Below are positions 18,525 through 27,978 of a stretch of DNA of 64,000 nucleotides, piece by piece. Numbering within the stretch: position 1 is the first letter of the stretch; each line of letters opens with the position of its first letter. The translations under genes were made by a program, and so were the position numbers. The DNA comes from JAWPMV01 sp039819665 (lineage in GTDB: Bacteria > Bacteroidota > Bacteroidia > J057): positions 1 through 64,000 of the forward strand of contig JBCBRM010000007.1 of the NCBI GenBank assembly GCA_039819665.1, in the 5' to 3' direction. Under the pieces are notes generated by a model, which saw only the letters and a list, made by a program, of their open reading frames with translations, had not been told where the DNA came from and made no database searches.

Positions 18525-18630
18525 TCATACCTATTATCCTCTTTCAGTCCGAGGATTGAATACGCTTTGGCTCATCTGTGTCAAGAAACCTTATATTTTT
18601 TGAGAAAAACAGAATAAGAACCCTCAACAA

Positions 18631-19158
18631 CTACCCTGCAAAATCTTCCTTCAAAAGTGCATATCTATGCTCATCCCATATTTGATTATTCTTGATCAGA
18701 GCTTTTTTAAAAATCCCTTCTTTCACATATCCATTTTTTTCCAATACCCGCATAGAGCCTATATTATATTCAAATATCCCCGCATATAATCGGATGAAAT
18801 CCATCTGCTCGAATCCATATTTAGTGATCATTTTTACAGCTTGTGTAGCAATCCCTTTCCCCCAGAAAGGCTCTCCCAACCAATAACCAATTTCAGCTGT
18901 TTTCCGATAGATATCCTCCTGAGCAACCAAACTGATTACTCCAGCGAGTCGACCTTTGTAGCTGATCCCAAAGGTCAAAGGACGCTCTTCTTCATGAACC
19001 ATTTCGATAAATTCTCGCCCATTTTGCTCACCATAGGGATAGGGCATATAGTCCCTCACATTGTCCCAAATCTTTTTATTATTGGCAAGAAGCGCCATGG
19101 GTGCAGCGTCAGCTATTTTGAGAGACCTGAGCAATACCTGATTCTCTCTGATCTTCAT
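18631..19158 (-). CDS. GNAT-family N-acetyltransferase (RimJ/RimL type)
   Basis: Transfers an acetyl group from acetyl-CoA to an amine; this subfamily often modifies protein N termini or antibiotics, but the substrate here is unknown. I place the start at the ATG at 19158 (MKIRENQVLLRSLKIADA), giving 175 residues and a gap of 13 bases to the preceding gene; an upstream ATG at 19248 would overlap that gene by 77 bases. Motif A is seen as GYWLGEPFWGKGIATQA (about 90-106), then FDRL-like FIRLYAGIFEYNIGSMRVLEKNGY near the C terminus. Second in a short run with the lipoprotein gene. Confidence 0.85.
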   Translation of the reverse strand: MKIRENQVLLRSLKIADAAPMALLANNKKIWDNVRDYMPYPYGEQNGREFIEMVHEEERPLTFGISYKGRLAGVISLVAQEDIYRKTAEIGYWLGEPFWGKGIATQAVKMITKYGFEQMDFIRLYAGIFEYNIGSMRVLEKNGYVKEGIFKKALIKNNQIWDEHRYALLKEDFAG

Positions 19159-19171
19159 GGATCGTAATTTT

Positions 19172-19759
19172 CTAAACATCCTGTTTAAATCGAAGCATGT
19201 CACATAGGTTTTCGTACCAGTCCTCTCCTGCATAGGCACTATATTCATACAATATCACATGCTCTTTATCAGGAGAAGAGAAGAATAGCAGGAACATTTT
19301 GTTGCTATACTTCTCTCTTTTGTCTTCCATGACCAGCCATTGACATTCTTTTCCAAAAGCTGTTCCTTTTCCACGATTCAGTACCTCTAAACCCATATTT
19401 GTGCTTGCTGTAGAGAAGCCATTCACAAACTTTTCCATCTCGCCCGACTTTTCCAGAAAGTAGGTAACATTCATGATATGACTATCTATAATAGAGTAGT
19501 CTGTTGTATCGGTAATGTATCTATGCGCAGTTATACTTTCGGCCAAAGTATCGGAGCGAGTCTCATGTTCCCAATATTCCGGAAAGGAAAGCGAATAGCC
19601 CAAAGATAAATCCCGGATATTATCAAAGCTGTCATCCGGATCACCCATACAAGCCTGAAAGTCCTCCAGATGATGACCGGGAATACGATCTTCCTCTTCT
19701 TTTGGGCTACAGGAAAAGAAGAGGAAACAGGAAAGCAGAAGCAAGCAAGGGATTTTCAT
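19172..19759 (-). CDS. lipoprotein of unknown function
   Basis: 195 residues. Type II signal peptide with lipobox FFSC (Cys17) followed by SPKEEED, so it is a membrane-anchored lipoprotein facing the periplasm or cell surface. The mature part (GYSLSFPEYWEHE, ITAHRYITDT) looks like the PsbP/DUF1795-like fold, an inference from pattern only. Upstream of the GNAT gene on the same strand; the S41 protease gene ends 28 bases before its start, so the three may form an operon. Confidence 0.7.
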   Translation of the reverse strand: MKIPCLLLLSCFLFFSCSPKEEEDRIPGHHLEDFQACMGDPDDSFDNIRDLSLGYSLSFPEYWEHETRSDTLAESITAHRYITDTTDYSIIDSHIMNVTYFLEKSGEMEKFVNGFSTASTNMGLEVLNRGKGTAFGKECQWLVMEDKREKYSNKMFLLFFSSPDKEHVILYEYSAYAGEDWYENLCDMLRFKQDV

Positions 19760-19786
19760 AAGCTTAAGTTAGCAAAGCCACTGCAT

Positions 19787-21004
19787 TTATTTTTTGAGCA
19801 AGTCCAGGGCTTTTGATAAGGCATCTTTACTTTCTTTCATCAGATACTCCGGTACAAAATCCTCACGAGGTGTACCGTCCACATGAAAAAGCTGTTCGGT
19901 CGGAAAGCAAAATTGCATGGAGGTTTCTTCCATTTGATAACAATCGATGGCTCCTAATAAACCCGCCATACGAGTGCCCACAATTTTTGCTCGATCCATC
20001 GCATCAAAAGCTATCGTAATCCCTTCTCCCATACTGGCCGTCCAGTGACTTACCAAAACGACAAGAGGTTTATCATAAAGATTACCTCTGGGAGAAACGT
20101 ATTCCATGGTGCTTCGCTTGATCCCAAAATATTTCTCTTCATAAGGGAAACGGTGCCTTTGATATGGCTTTTCCTCCGAAATAAATCTTCCCATCAATCC
20201 ACGCGCTACGACTGTATTACCGCCGGAAGAGGTTTCTCGTAAATCAATGATCAGGCCATGTGTATCCATCATGCCATCCAAAGCCTTGTCAAACTCTTTA
20301 ATGAGTTCGGGATTTCCCAGGCTATTGTGAATGCGGATGTATCCAATATTTCCTTCCATTTTTTCCGTGGAAAGTAAGCCCGGCATCTGAAAATTTGCCG
20401 TACGATTGGGAGTAATGTCGGGAAAGTAATCTTTGCTTTTTCCTTCCCACACAGCTGTGATCTTTCTGTCCTGATCATGAGTTCCTGCAAGCAAGACATT
20501 AGCTGCATGTTCATAGGCTCGGGCATCATAGTCGGTAAAGGATTTGGGCAGGTATTTTTGCAAAGCGAGGATGACCGATTGCCCATTGAAATGCGTAACC
20601 TTCATACCAGGCTTTAAGCCAACTTCTTCTGCATTAAATCCCACTCTCAAATCGACTATCACAAATTCGCCCTCTCTATATTCTACCCAAAAATCAGCCC
20701 CCTGAGGAATCAGTCTGCTGGAAGAAGGCAAATTAAAATTGATGGACATATGCCCATTATATAGCTCATTCCAAATCTCTTCTATCAATCGGATGAAATT
20801 ACTCAGGTCCTTGATCTTCTCTACTCTGGGGGTGTAAATTTCTTTCACGCGCTCCCAATTCGTTCCTCTTCCCTCAAAATAGGCGTAATTCTCTTCCAGG
20901 GTTTTTATGAAATACTCAAAGTCTTTTTCATATAGAGATTGAGCAGAAAGGCTGGAAAATCCCAGCATAAGGGAAATGATGATCAGGATCGACTTTTTTA
21001 TCAT
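19787..21004 (-). CDS. S41-family peptidase, secreted
   Basis: C-terminal-processing-like serine protease, 405 residues, with a signal peptide ending in SSLSAQ (about 22). A PDZ-like segment (VDLRVGFNAEEVGLKPGMKVTHFNG split over about 115-145) precedes the tail-protease core: LIIDLRETSSGGN (about 235) and the nucleophile S324 in HWTASMGEG. It acts in the periplasm or outside. The likely neighbours are a lipoprotein on either side; a link in function is not shown. A second, longer S41 protein is encoded at 25007-27013. Confidence 0.87.
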   Translation of the reverse strand: MIKKSILIIISLMLGFSSLSAQSLYEKDFEYFIKTLEENYAYFEGRGTNWERVKEIYTPRVEKIKDLSNFIRLIEEIWNELYNGHMSINFNLPSSSRLIPQGADFWVEYREGEFVIVDLRVGFNAEEVGLKPGMKVTHFNGQSVILALQKYLPKSFTDYDARAYEHAANVLLAGTHDQDRKITAVWEGKSKDYFPDITPNRTANFQMPGLLSTEKMEGNIGYIRIHNSLGNPELIKEFDKALDGMMDTHGLIIDLRETSSGGNTVVARGLMGRFISEEKPYQRHRFPYEEKYFGIKRSTMEYVSPRGNLYDKPLVVLVSHWTASMGEGITIAFDAMDRAKIVGTRMAGLLGAIDCYQMEETSMQFCFPTEQLFHVDGTPREDFVPEYLMKESKDALSKALDLLKK

Positions 21005-21034
21005 GTAAGTTTGCTTGAAAATGGTCGGTTTTGA

Positions 21035-21748
21035 TTAATAATAAAAAGAAGCACCGGATTCGCTATGGGATACTTCATTATTTCCGGGATAAAAGCCCTC
21101 CATTTGGGGGAGTTTTTCTTTCTTTTCGGTGAATGTGAAGGCTTTTTCCTTATTGTTTTCCTCATTGTCGCAATCCTCCTTTTCCATTTTTATATCGATA
21201 CGGCCGGTAGAAAGGTTGTAGTCGAAGTGATCCCAGTAGTCGCAGGGAGCTCCAAATCGCACGCTTGCACCGATGAGTTCAAAAGCCCCTTTCTGATAAC
21301 GAAACCGATGGGTATAATTCCATTTCTCCCGGCTCCCTCCAAAATGATCAATCACGATGGATCCTCTTTCTATGCGAACCGCCTCAAAGGGGTCTCCCAT
21401 CATGCCTCCATGTTGACTGGGTAAAACCGCTCCGGAACTTTTATGCCAGACCTCCCAGTTATCTCCATTTGCCTGATACACATATAACATTCGTTTCGTT
21501 CCCATTTCTACTTCTTTTCCGGTATCGTAAACATGAACCCTTTCAGGCATACCGTCCTTATTCAAATCTCCCTCGGCTTCGCCCAAAAGCTTCATGCCTT
21601 CAGGTATAGATATAGTCGGCATTTCTTCAATCAGGGTTTGCTCCAACTGCTCAGAACTTTCCTCGGGAGCTTTGCTATGCTTTTCTTTTTCAGTCCCTTC
21701 ACAGGAAAGTAACATCAAGCAACAAAGGAAATAAGTATAAAACCTCAT
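21035..21748 (-). CDS. lipoprotein with a Ca-binding-like DxNxDG loop
   Basis: 237 residues. Lipobox LLSC (Cys16) after a hydrophobic stretch, so an exported lipoprotein. The mature part is Glu-rich at first, then GEAEGDLNKDGMPERVHVYD resembles the calcium loop of FG-GAP/dockerin-like repeats. The rest has no recognisable motif; the C-terminal end is SESGASFYY. First gene of the minus-strand run down to 18.6 kb (31 bases before the S41 start). The ACAD terminator lies upstream. Confidence 0.65.
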   Translation of the reverse strand: MRFYTYFLCCLMLLSCEGTEKEKHSKAPEESSEQLEQTLIEEMPTISIPEGMKLLGEAEGDLNKDGMPERVHVYDTGKEVEMGTKRMLYVYQANGDNWEVWHKSSGAVLPSQHGGMMGDPFEAVRIERGSIVIDHFGGSREKWNYTHRFRYQKGAFELIGASVRFGAPCDYWDHFDYNLSTGRIDIKMEKEDCDNEENNKEKAFTFTEKKEKLPQMEGFYPGNNEVSHSESGASFYY

Positions 21749-21777
21749 GAGTTCATTTTTGGGATCAGTGGGCTAAA

Positions 21778-21813
21778 TTAAAAAAAGGTTGAGACAGTCG
21801 CCCCAACCTTTTT
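21778..21813 (-). terminator. terminator of the acyl-CoA dehydrogenase pair
   Basis: Stem AAAAAGGTTG / CAACCTTTTT (10 bp, 12-base loop) at 21782-21791 and 21804-21813; on the minus strand it is followed by more T. It lies 22 bases after the stop of the 369-residue acyl-CoA dehydrogenase. Confidence 0.8.
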
Positions 21814-21834
21814 GTGTTAGTATAGATCTAATTG

Positions 21835-22944
21835 CTAGAATCCATTTATTGTGGCAAAGCGATCGAGGTGATAGTTATAGTCCCCGAAAGTTTGCTGAGC
21901 AACTCGGGCGCGCTTCATAAAGAAGCCTATTTCCTCATCATCGGTTACTCCAATTCCCCCAAACATCTGCACCCCTTCATTGCTGACCAATTTGAGAACC
22001 TCTCCAACCTTCGCTTTGAGCATACTCGCTTTAACAGCCAAATATTTATCCTGCTTATCTATAGCTTGTAAGCACTTTAAGGTCATAGCCTTGCAAAGCT
22101 CTATTTCACTAAACATATGCGCTGCTCTGTGCTGAAGTGCCTGGAAACTTCCGATAGGTACGCCAAATTGTTGACGCTCTTTCAGGTAAGCAATTGTCCG
22201 CTCGAAGGCTTCCTGCATAGTACCGACCATTTCAGCCGAAAGACAGATACGGGCAATGTCCAGACTTTTCTCCAGAACTTCCTTTCCTCCTACCCTATCG
22301 TCTGCTTTTACTGCTACACCTTCCAAACTCACATTAGCTGCATTGCGGCTATCCATCATGAACTTACGTTCTATACTGATGCCCTCAGATTTCCCATCAA
22401 CAATAAAAAGGCCTAATTCGCCATCAACCATAGCTGAAACGATCAGCTTGTCTGCCACATGTCCATCCAGAACAAAGACTTTCTTTCCACTTATTTTGTA
22501 TCCTTCTCCAGATTTTTCGGCTGTAGTTGATACATCGAAAGGTCTGTGAGCATTTTTTTCTTCAAAAGCCAGGGCAGTTATCATGCTGCCTCCCATAATC
22601 TCAGGAAGTAGCGCCTGCTTTTGGGCATCACTTCCACCTAGTGAAATTACCGTAGTTCCCAATAAAGCTGTGGAAACCATAGGAGAAGCTGTTAGGGTGC
22701 GGCCACATTCTTCCATAATTTGCCCCAGACCTACATATCCAAATCCAAGACCTCCATATTCCTCATCCACGGTCAGAGCCGTCCAGCCCATTTCTGCCAT
22801 CTCCATCCACAAGCTACGATCATATCCATAGCAGTCCTGACTATCTCTCAACCTACGCAGTGCTTCCACCGGAGATCTTTCTGACAGAAACTCCTTTGCG
22901 GAGGATTTGAGCATTTTTTCTTCTTCGCTTAGTATTAAAGCCAT
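21835..22944 (-). CDS. acyl-CoA dehydrogenase (shorter partner)
   Basis: FAD enzyme that oxidises acyl-CoA thioesters at alpha-beta. 369 residues. Fold landmarks: EEYGGLGFGYVGLGQIMEE (helical N domain, split), ALAFEEKNAHRP (FAD strand), QQFGVPIGSFQALQHRAAHM (C-terminal bundle) and QMFGGIGVTDDEEIGFFMKRA. The C-terminal GGIG segment has acidic residues where heteromeric ACAD subunits keep their base. It is encoded 24 bases after a longer ACAD on the same strand. Such adjacent unequal pairs often form alpha2-beta2 enzymes acting on bulky side chains, as in bacterial steroid breakdown; here that is inference only. Confidence 0.88.
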   Translation of the reverse strand: MALILSEEEKMLKSSAKEFLSERSPVEALRRLRDSQDCYGYDRSLWMEMAEMGWTALTVDEEYGGLGFGYVGLGQIMEECGRTLTASPMVSTALLGTTVISLGGSDAQKQALLPEIMGGSMITALAFEEKNAHRPFDVSTTAEKSGEGYKISGKKVFVLDGHVADKLIVSAMVDGELGLFIVDGKSEGISIERKFMMDSRNAANVSLEGVAVKADDRVGGKEVLEKSLDIARICLSAEMVGTMQEAFERTIAYLKERQQFGVPIGSFQALQHRAAHMFSEIELCKAMTLKCLQAIDKQDKYLAVKASMLKAKVGEVLKLVSNEGVQMFGGIGVTDDEEIGFFMKRARVAQQTFGDYNYHLDRFATINGF

Positions 22945-22968
22945 TCTATATTGATTTGATTCCGGTGA

Positions 22969-24165
22969 TTATCCTTTAAAAGTGGGTAGGCCCAGTACAC
23001 GTTTGGCAATGACGTTCAATTGAATCTCAGAGGTTCCTCCCTCAATGGAGTTTCCTTTGGTCCGACACATATCACGGGCGATTTTTCCTTCCTTGATATC
23101 CTCCCCCCAATACAGGCCTTCATATCCTGCAAGTGCTACCATCAATTCATTACGGGTTTTATTCAATTCTGAACCTGTATATTTGAAATAAGAAGATTTT
23201 GCTCCCGGTTGCTGGCCAGCTTTGGCCTCATCTATGGTTTGCTCAATCGCATATTTTAATCCCATAGAATCTATCATCAACCGCGCTACCTCGGTCCTCA
23301 ATACCGGATCAGCTAGTTTTCCATTTTCCAGGCCTACTTTATCCTTGGCAAATTCCTGAATAGGGAAAATGTTGCCAAAGAGAGAGCCTATGGAACTTCT
23401 TTCATGTGTAAGAAGATTCTTTGCAATGCTCCAGCCGGCATTTACTTCTCCAACGATATTTTCTTTAGGAACTTTTACATTGTCGAAAAAGGTTTCGCAG
23501 AATGGAGATTTTCCAGAAATCAATTTGATCGGGCGGGTACTTACCCCTTCCCAGGTCATATCGATAAGGAGGAAAGAAATTCCAGAATGTTTGGGAGCTT
23601 CCTGATCTGTACGCACCAGACAGAAAATCATATCTGCTTTGTCCGCATAAGAAGTCCAGACTTTCTGACCATTTACCAAATAATGATCTCCCATATCAAC
23701 TGCACTGGTCTTGAGGGAAGCCAAATCACTGCCGGAGCCAGGTTCGCTATATCCCTGGCACCACCAAATTTCTCCATTAACAATTTCACGGATGTATTTC
23801 TGTTTTTGCTCCTCTGAGCCATAATGCAGAAGCGCTGGCCCCAACATCATCAATCCAAAGCTCCATAAGGGTTTGCGGCAACCGAGCTTGCCCATTTCTT
23901 CTTCCAATACTTTGTTTTCCTGAGGGCTCAACCCTCCGCCTCCATAAGCTCTTGGCCAGGTAGGAGCTGTCCAGCCTTTATCTCGCATCCGTTCGAACCA
24001 GACTCTCTGGTCTTCATTATGGAAATGGGGATTGCGTCCCCCTGCAAAAATATCATCGAAGCCATTCTTTACCGGTGCTCGCTGGCTTTGTGGACAGTTT
24101 TCATCCAGCCAGGCATGGGTTTCTGCACGAAAAGCAGTTAGATCGCCCGCAATAGTAGGATTCAT
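22969..24165 (-). CDS. acyl-CoA dehydrogenase (longer partner)
   Basis: Second member of the ACAD pair. I choose the ATG at 24165 (MNPTIAGDLTAFRAE, preceded by AAGAGAA), giving 398 residues; an ATG at 24204 would add 13 residues. Landmarks: PTWPRAYGGGGLSPQE, WCQGYSEPGSGSDLAS (FAD-binding), DHYLVNGQKVWTSYADKAD and the C-terminal EGGTSEIQLNVIAKRVLGLP. This is the full ACAD domain order. It is the first gene of a two-gene operon with the shorter ACAD, ended by a strong terminator. The chain length or ring type of the substrate is unknown. Confidence 0.9.
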   Translation of the reverse strand: MNPTIAGDLTAFRAETHAWLDENCPQSQRAPVKNGFDDIFAGGRNPHFHNEDQRVWFERMRDKGWTAPTWPRAYGGGGLSPQENKVLEEEMGKLGCRKPLWSFGLMMLGPALLHYGSEEQKQKYIREIVNGEIWWCQGYSEPGSGSDLASLKTSAVDMGDHYLVNGQKVWTSYADKADMIFCLVRTDQEAPKHSGISFLLIDMTWEGVSTRPIKLISGKSPFCETFFDNVKVPKENIVGEVNAGWSIAKNLLTHERSSIGSLFGNIFPIQEFAKDKVGLENGKLADPVLRTEVARLMIDSMGLKYAIEQTIDEAKAGQQPGAKSSYFKYTGSELNKTRNELMVALAGYEGLYWGEDIKEGKIARDMCRTKGNSIEGGTSEIQLNVIAKRVLGLPTFKG

Positions 24166-24314
24166 AAATTCTCTTAATAAATTGGTTTTCCATAAATTAA
24201 TCATTCCTAAGAGGAATGGGAAATCAGGAATTGGCCCCTTCGGATTTCTTAAACCTGTTATATGTCCGAGGGCTTACTTTTAGGCAAATAAAAAAATAGA
24301 TACTTGTCGCTAAT

Positions 24315-24941
24315 ATGGAAGATAACGCAAATAAACTGATATACGTGGGAGACCCCATGTGTTCCTGGTGTTATGGATTTGGGCCAGAACTGGAGAAAGT
24401 CCTCGAGAAATTTCCCCAACTGGATTTTCAGCTTGTGTTGGGAGGCCTTCGCCCTAATGGAACCGAGACCATGGCTGAGCTCGGGAATTTCCTGCGAGAG
24501 CATTGGGATCATGTAGAAGCGCGAAGCGGGCAGGAATTTTCTTATGATATTCTGGAAAAAGGAGACTTCATCTATGATACCGAGCCTGCGTGTAGAGGAG
24601 TAGAAACTGCTCGAACCCTGAAACCTGAGATTGCTCTGGACTTTTATCATGCCGTACAGAAAGCATTTTACAAAGAAAATAAGGATACCGGTAAAGTAGA
24701 AACCTATTTAGAGATCGCAGAAAGATTTGAACTAGATACAGACATGTACAAAAAGCTGTTTGAGGCAGAGGAAATGAAAGAAAATACCAAAGCCGATTTT
24801 CAGTTAGCGGCTGGCATGGGAATTAGAGGCTTTCCCAGTATGGTAGCACAAAAGGAAGATCAATATTATCTATTGAGCAGGGGCTATCGGACGGGGGAAG
24901 ATATGATCAAAGACTTGGAGGGACTGTATGCACAAAGTTGA
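24315..24941 (+). CDS. DsbA-family thiol oxidoreductase (COG3531/FrnE-like)
   Basis: 208 residues with a thioredoxin-fold active site C16-S-W-C19 (DPMCSWCYGF) and a cis-Pro loop (GIRGFPSMVA near 175). There is no signal peptide, so unlike true DsbA it should act in the cytosol, like FrnE and related predicted disulfide isomerases. The helical insert (AVQKAFYKENKDTGKVETYL) is in its usual place. It stands alone, divergent from the ACAD pair and convergent with the S41 gene. Confidence 0.87.
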   Translation: MEDNANKLIYVGDPMCSWCYGFGPELEKVLEKFPQLDFQLVLGGLRPNGTETMAELGNFLREHWDHVEARSGQEFSYDILEKGDFIYDTEPACRGVETARTLKPEIALDFYHAVQKAFYKENKDTGKVETYLEIAERFELDTDMYKKLFEAEEMKENTKADFQLAAGMGIRGFPSMVAQKEDQYYLLSRGYRTGEDMIKDLEGLYAQS

Positions 24942-24986
24942 TTAGGACCAGAAATCATATGCTGGCTGATTGCAATTGTCAAATAC

Positions 24987-25008
24987 AGGGATACTGTCTC
25001 CCTTTTTT
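24987..25008 (+). terminator. possible terminator of the DsbA-family gene
   Basis: Short stem AGGGA / TCCCT (24987-24991, 24999-25003) followed by six T. It lies 46 bases after the stop and overlaps the end of the convergent S41 gene. The stem is only 5 bp, so this is weak. Confidence 0.35.
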
Positions 25009-27013
25009 ACTTTTTGCCTTTGCCGAAATTGGGATTCTCTTTTAAATATTTTACCGCATATTCAAGGACGACATCTTTATCATTGAGATAATCTTCTACG
25101 GTCTGCTCAACCTTATAATCCGGCGGTATACCATATCCCACAAACTCACGTCCATCTGGATAGGTATCTCTTTTGGTACAAATACGTGCACTTCCACCAC
25201 CGGGTAAATCCATCATAAGAGGCTGTCCCGTACTTCCAAAAGTAGGTGAGCCAATGAGTTTCGCAATTCCAACTTGATCCAAGGCTACCAGAAAGTCCTC
25301 AGCAGCAGAAGCTGTATTATTACCGATCAACACCACTACCGGAAGCTCGATTATCTCTTTTACCTCAGATTTGTATTCACTGGGTTCGGCTACATACCAA
25401 TATTCTCCATCCAGGGTAAGTTTTGCTCTTTTATCTGATTCACTCAATTCTTCAAAAGGCAAACTTTCATCTACAAATTTCCCCCAGGCTTTATATGAGG
25501 CTCTGTGCTCGCGGGTACGCCATTGTGAGCCTTTATAGGTCTTTTGGGTAAAGTGATTTAGGATGGCATAACCTATGCCTGAGCTACCTCCCCCGTTTTC
25601 TCTCAGGTCTATTATCACTCCCTTGCAGTCTTTGATACTGTCTATTCTTTTTTCAAACTCTTCGATTATATTTTCACGACTAAAGCTATTCAACTTGACA
25701 TGAGCAAAGTCTCCTTCAGTTTTGCTGAACTCGAAAAGTCGCCAGCCTTTTCTTCCTTTAACCCAATCTCCCCCTTCTTGCCTATTTCTTTTCAGTTGTT
25801 CTTTTCGAACTTCACCATTTGGAAGCCTGATTTCAAATTGAACCTCTGAATTTCTTTCGCCATCAAGAAGATCTCTAATTCCCCAATTGTATCGAATGTG
25901 ATCTGTCGAGGAACTGATATAGGGAAAGACCCTATCACGGAGATATTGCTCGGTGGTTATACCTTCTACTGCGATGATTTCCGAACCCAATGGAATGCGC
26001 GCTAGCAAAGAATCTTTAGTATTTACTACAAAAGCTTTATTTCCAAAATTTTTCAACCTAAGCCCTGGCATATCAATGTTCTCAGTGGGAGGATAAATAT
26101 TGGTATGTCCATCCCCAAGTTTTGCGCAAATCAGTTTAAGCGTCTTGAAGTACTCCTCATTGCTTTGATCTTTTTGGATGATGGGTAAATATTCATATAA
26201 AACTTTATCCCAATCCAAATCCGGAACCTGATCAAAAAAGGCAAAATTGTATTTCACCTCTGTCCAGAATTGAGTGAAGCCATAAAGCCTTTGCTCAGCT
26301 GTGAGACGCTTTCCCCTAAGAGGTTTCTTTAACCAGGCTTCTTCAGGAATAAAGGTATCAGAAAAATAATCCAGCATAATCTGAAGGCGATCATATTGAT
26401 CTCTGACCTTAATTCTTTGTTCTTGATTGAGTTCGTCGTATTGGACCAGGATAGGAAAGCCAAGATCTATTCCCATGACCAAAATTTGGGCCTCCTTTAG
26501 AATATATAAATTTAGACTAGCAGGGTCTTCACCGGTTTTAAAGGTGATAAATTGACCAAATCGACTGTATTTCCCATAATTAGCATTTTCCCCTACTCCA
26601 CTCATTCCCTTCTCTCTCTGTTTGGCCCAAAACTCTCTGATTTTGTCATACTGCTTTTTTATGAGATCGTCATCAGCAGTAAGTTCGTACACCCACTCCT
26701 TCCCAGCACTTTCAAAATATGTTGCTGAAACGCCTTCCAATAGCGAAAAGCTATCATGCATATATCTGGGATTTCTTGTTTCTTTTAGTTGAAAATCAAA
26801 GCCTGCTTTATTGACTTTTTCGATGTATTGATCCCAGGCTTTATCCTTATTGTTAACCCAACTTGAGGAATAGAGATACATCATTTCATCAAATCGACGA
26901 ATGTTCTTTTCGTAGGGATTTATTTCCTGAGAAATTGAAAAAAGAGGGAGGAAAATAAAGACTGAGGCACAAAGAAATTGTGCAATGCGTATTGACTTGA
27001 GTTGCATATTCAT
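25007..27013 (-). CDS. large S41-family peptidase, secreted
   Basis: 668 residues with a signal peptide (hydrophobic to about 28, ending SISQ). The long N-terminal region (30-220) is unassigned; the middle has a PDZ-like part (LLARIPLGSEIIAVEG); the core has VIIDLRENGGGSSG and the nucleophile S569 in GNNTASAAEDF, followed by LIGSPTFGSTGQP. The end, YAVKYLKENPNFGKGKK, has no T9SS sorting domain. Probably a periplasmic or outer-membrane-associated protease. It is distinct from the 405-residue S41 protein at 19.8 kb and has its own transcript. Confidence 0.87.
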   Translation of the reverse strand: MNMQLKSIRIAQFLCASVFIFLPLFSISQEINPYEKNIRRFDEMMYLYSSSWVNNKDKAWDQYIEKVNKAGFDFQLKETRNPRYMHDSFSLLEGVSATYFESAGKEWVYELTADDDLIKKQYDKIREFWAKQREKGMSGVGENANYGKYSRFGQFITFKTGEDPASLNLYILKEAQILVMGIDLGFPILVQYDELNQEQRIKVRDQYDRLQIMLDYFSDTFIPEEAWLKKPLRGKRLTAEQRLYGFTQFWTEVKYNFAFFDQVPDLDWDKVLYEYLPIIQKDQSNEEYFKTLKLICAKLGDGHTNIYPPTENIDMPGLRLKNFGNKAFVVNTKDSLLARIPLGSEIIAVEGITTEQYLRDRVFPYISSSTDHIRYNWGIRDLLDGERNSEVQFEIRLPNGEVRKEQLKRNRQEGGDWVKGRKGWRLFEFSKTEGDFAHVKLNSFSRENIIEEFEKRIDSIKDCKGVIIDLRENGGGSSGIGYAILNHFTQKTYKGSQWRTREHRASYKAWGKFVDESLPFEELSESDKRAKLTLDGEYWYVAEPSEYKSEVKEIIELPVVVLIGNNTASAAEDFLVALDQVGIAKLIGSPTFGSTGQPLMMDLPGGGSARICTKRDTYPDGREFVGYGIPPDYKVEQTVEDYLNDKDVVLEYAVKYLKENPNFGKGKK

Positions 27014-27084
27014 CGGTTGACGGGTTTCACAAAAGAAGGGTTTCCCCTATTCTTCAATGAAAGAAAAAAATCAGGGACTTACAA

Positions 27085-27933
27085 TTATCCTTCTCCTTTT
27101 AATTCTGCAAGAATCCGTTTAAATACACTCCCTGCCTGCATGCTATGGCCAAGCTTTTCCGTTTCATAGAAATCAGAGCCTTCCCAGTTTTCATGAATAG
27201 CCCTTGCTTGAGAATAAGGTGCGACAGGATCGTGTTTGTCATGCATAATCAAACCCGCTAATTTTACCTGTTGGATGTAGCGTTCTACAGAAAAATATTC
27301 AACAGGAAAGCCGATCTTTTCTTCAAAAGTTCTGGCAGTTGCCTTTTGACTTTTTTCATTCAGACCGAGCACTTCATTGAAGGTTGTCATGACCGAAGAC
27401 AGCCTGGATGGTGTACCCATCAGGATCAATTTTTCGACTTTGCGTGAGGAAGGATCCGCAAAGTAATAAGCAGCAGCCATACCCCCGAAAGAATGCCCGA
27501 GCACATAATCTGGTTTGTATTTTTCTACCAGCTTGCCAATCGCCTCCGCATAAATAACTCCATTTGCCAATTTTGGACCTGATTTGCCATGAGCAGGCGC
27601 ATCCAGGGCTATGATGCTATAATTTTCCTTTTGCAATACCGGTAAAAGTGCTCTCCAGCGAGCTACATTTGAATCCCAGCCATGTGCTAGCAAAATTTTC
27701 TTCCCATTTCCTTCCCATTCGTAGGTTTGAACCTCAAAACCTGTCATAGCAATCTTCTCTTTTTTCGCAGCGGAAAGAAAGCGTTTGTCCTTATTACTAA
27801 AGTTTCTACCATCTCGGGGTGTGCAGAACAAACGAAAGGAAAGCATTCCTGCCAAAGAGGGCCAGATACTTGCCAGCAGGTTCAGGAAGCTGCCGACACG
27901 TTTAGGAGTAATGAGCTTTTCAAGCATGGGCAT
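27085..27933 (-). CDS. alpha/beta hydrolase
   Basis: 282 residues. Nucleophile elbow G-H-S148-F-G-G; oxyanion strand LLAHGWDSNVARW; acid loop MHDKHDPVAPYSQA and terminal His in KLGHSMQ complete the triad. An N-terminal hydrophobic stretch (about 12-32) could be a membrane anchor. The reaction is not predictable from sequence. It lies 45 bases downstream of the sigma-factor-linked membrane gene on the same strand, so it may be cotranscribed and part of that regulon. Confidence 0.85.
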   Translation of the reverse strand: MPMLEKLITPKRVGSFLNLLASIWPSLAGMLSFRLFCTPRDGRNFSNKDKRFLSAAKKEKIAMTGFEVQTYEWEGNGKKILLAHGWDSNVARWRALLPVLQKENYSIIALDAPAHGKSGPKLANGVIYAEAIGKLVEKYKPDYVLGHSFGGMAAAYYFADPSSRKVEKLILMGTPSRLSSVMTTFNEVLGLNEKSQKATARTFEEKIGFPVEYFSVERYIQQVKLAGLIMHDKHDPVAPYSQARAIHENWEGSDFYETEKLGHSMQAGSVFKRILAELKGEG

Positions 27934-27978
27934 TTTTCTGAGTGCCGAAGATACAGAAAATCAATAAAGCCCAGGCTA

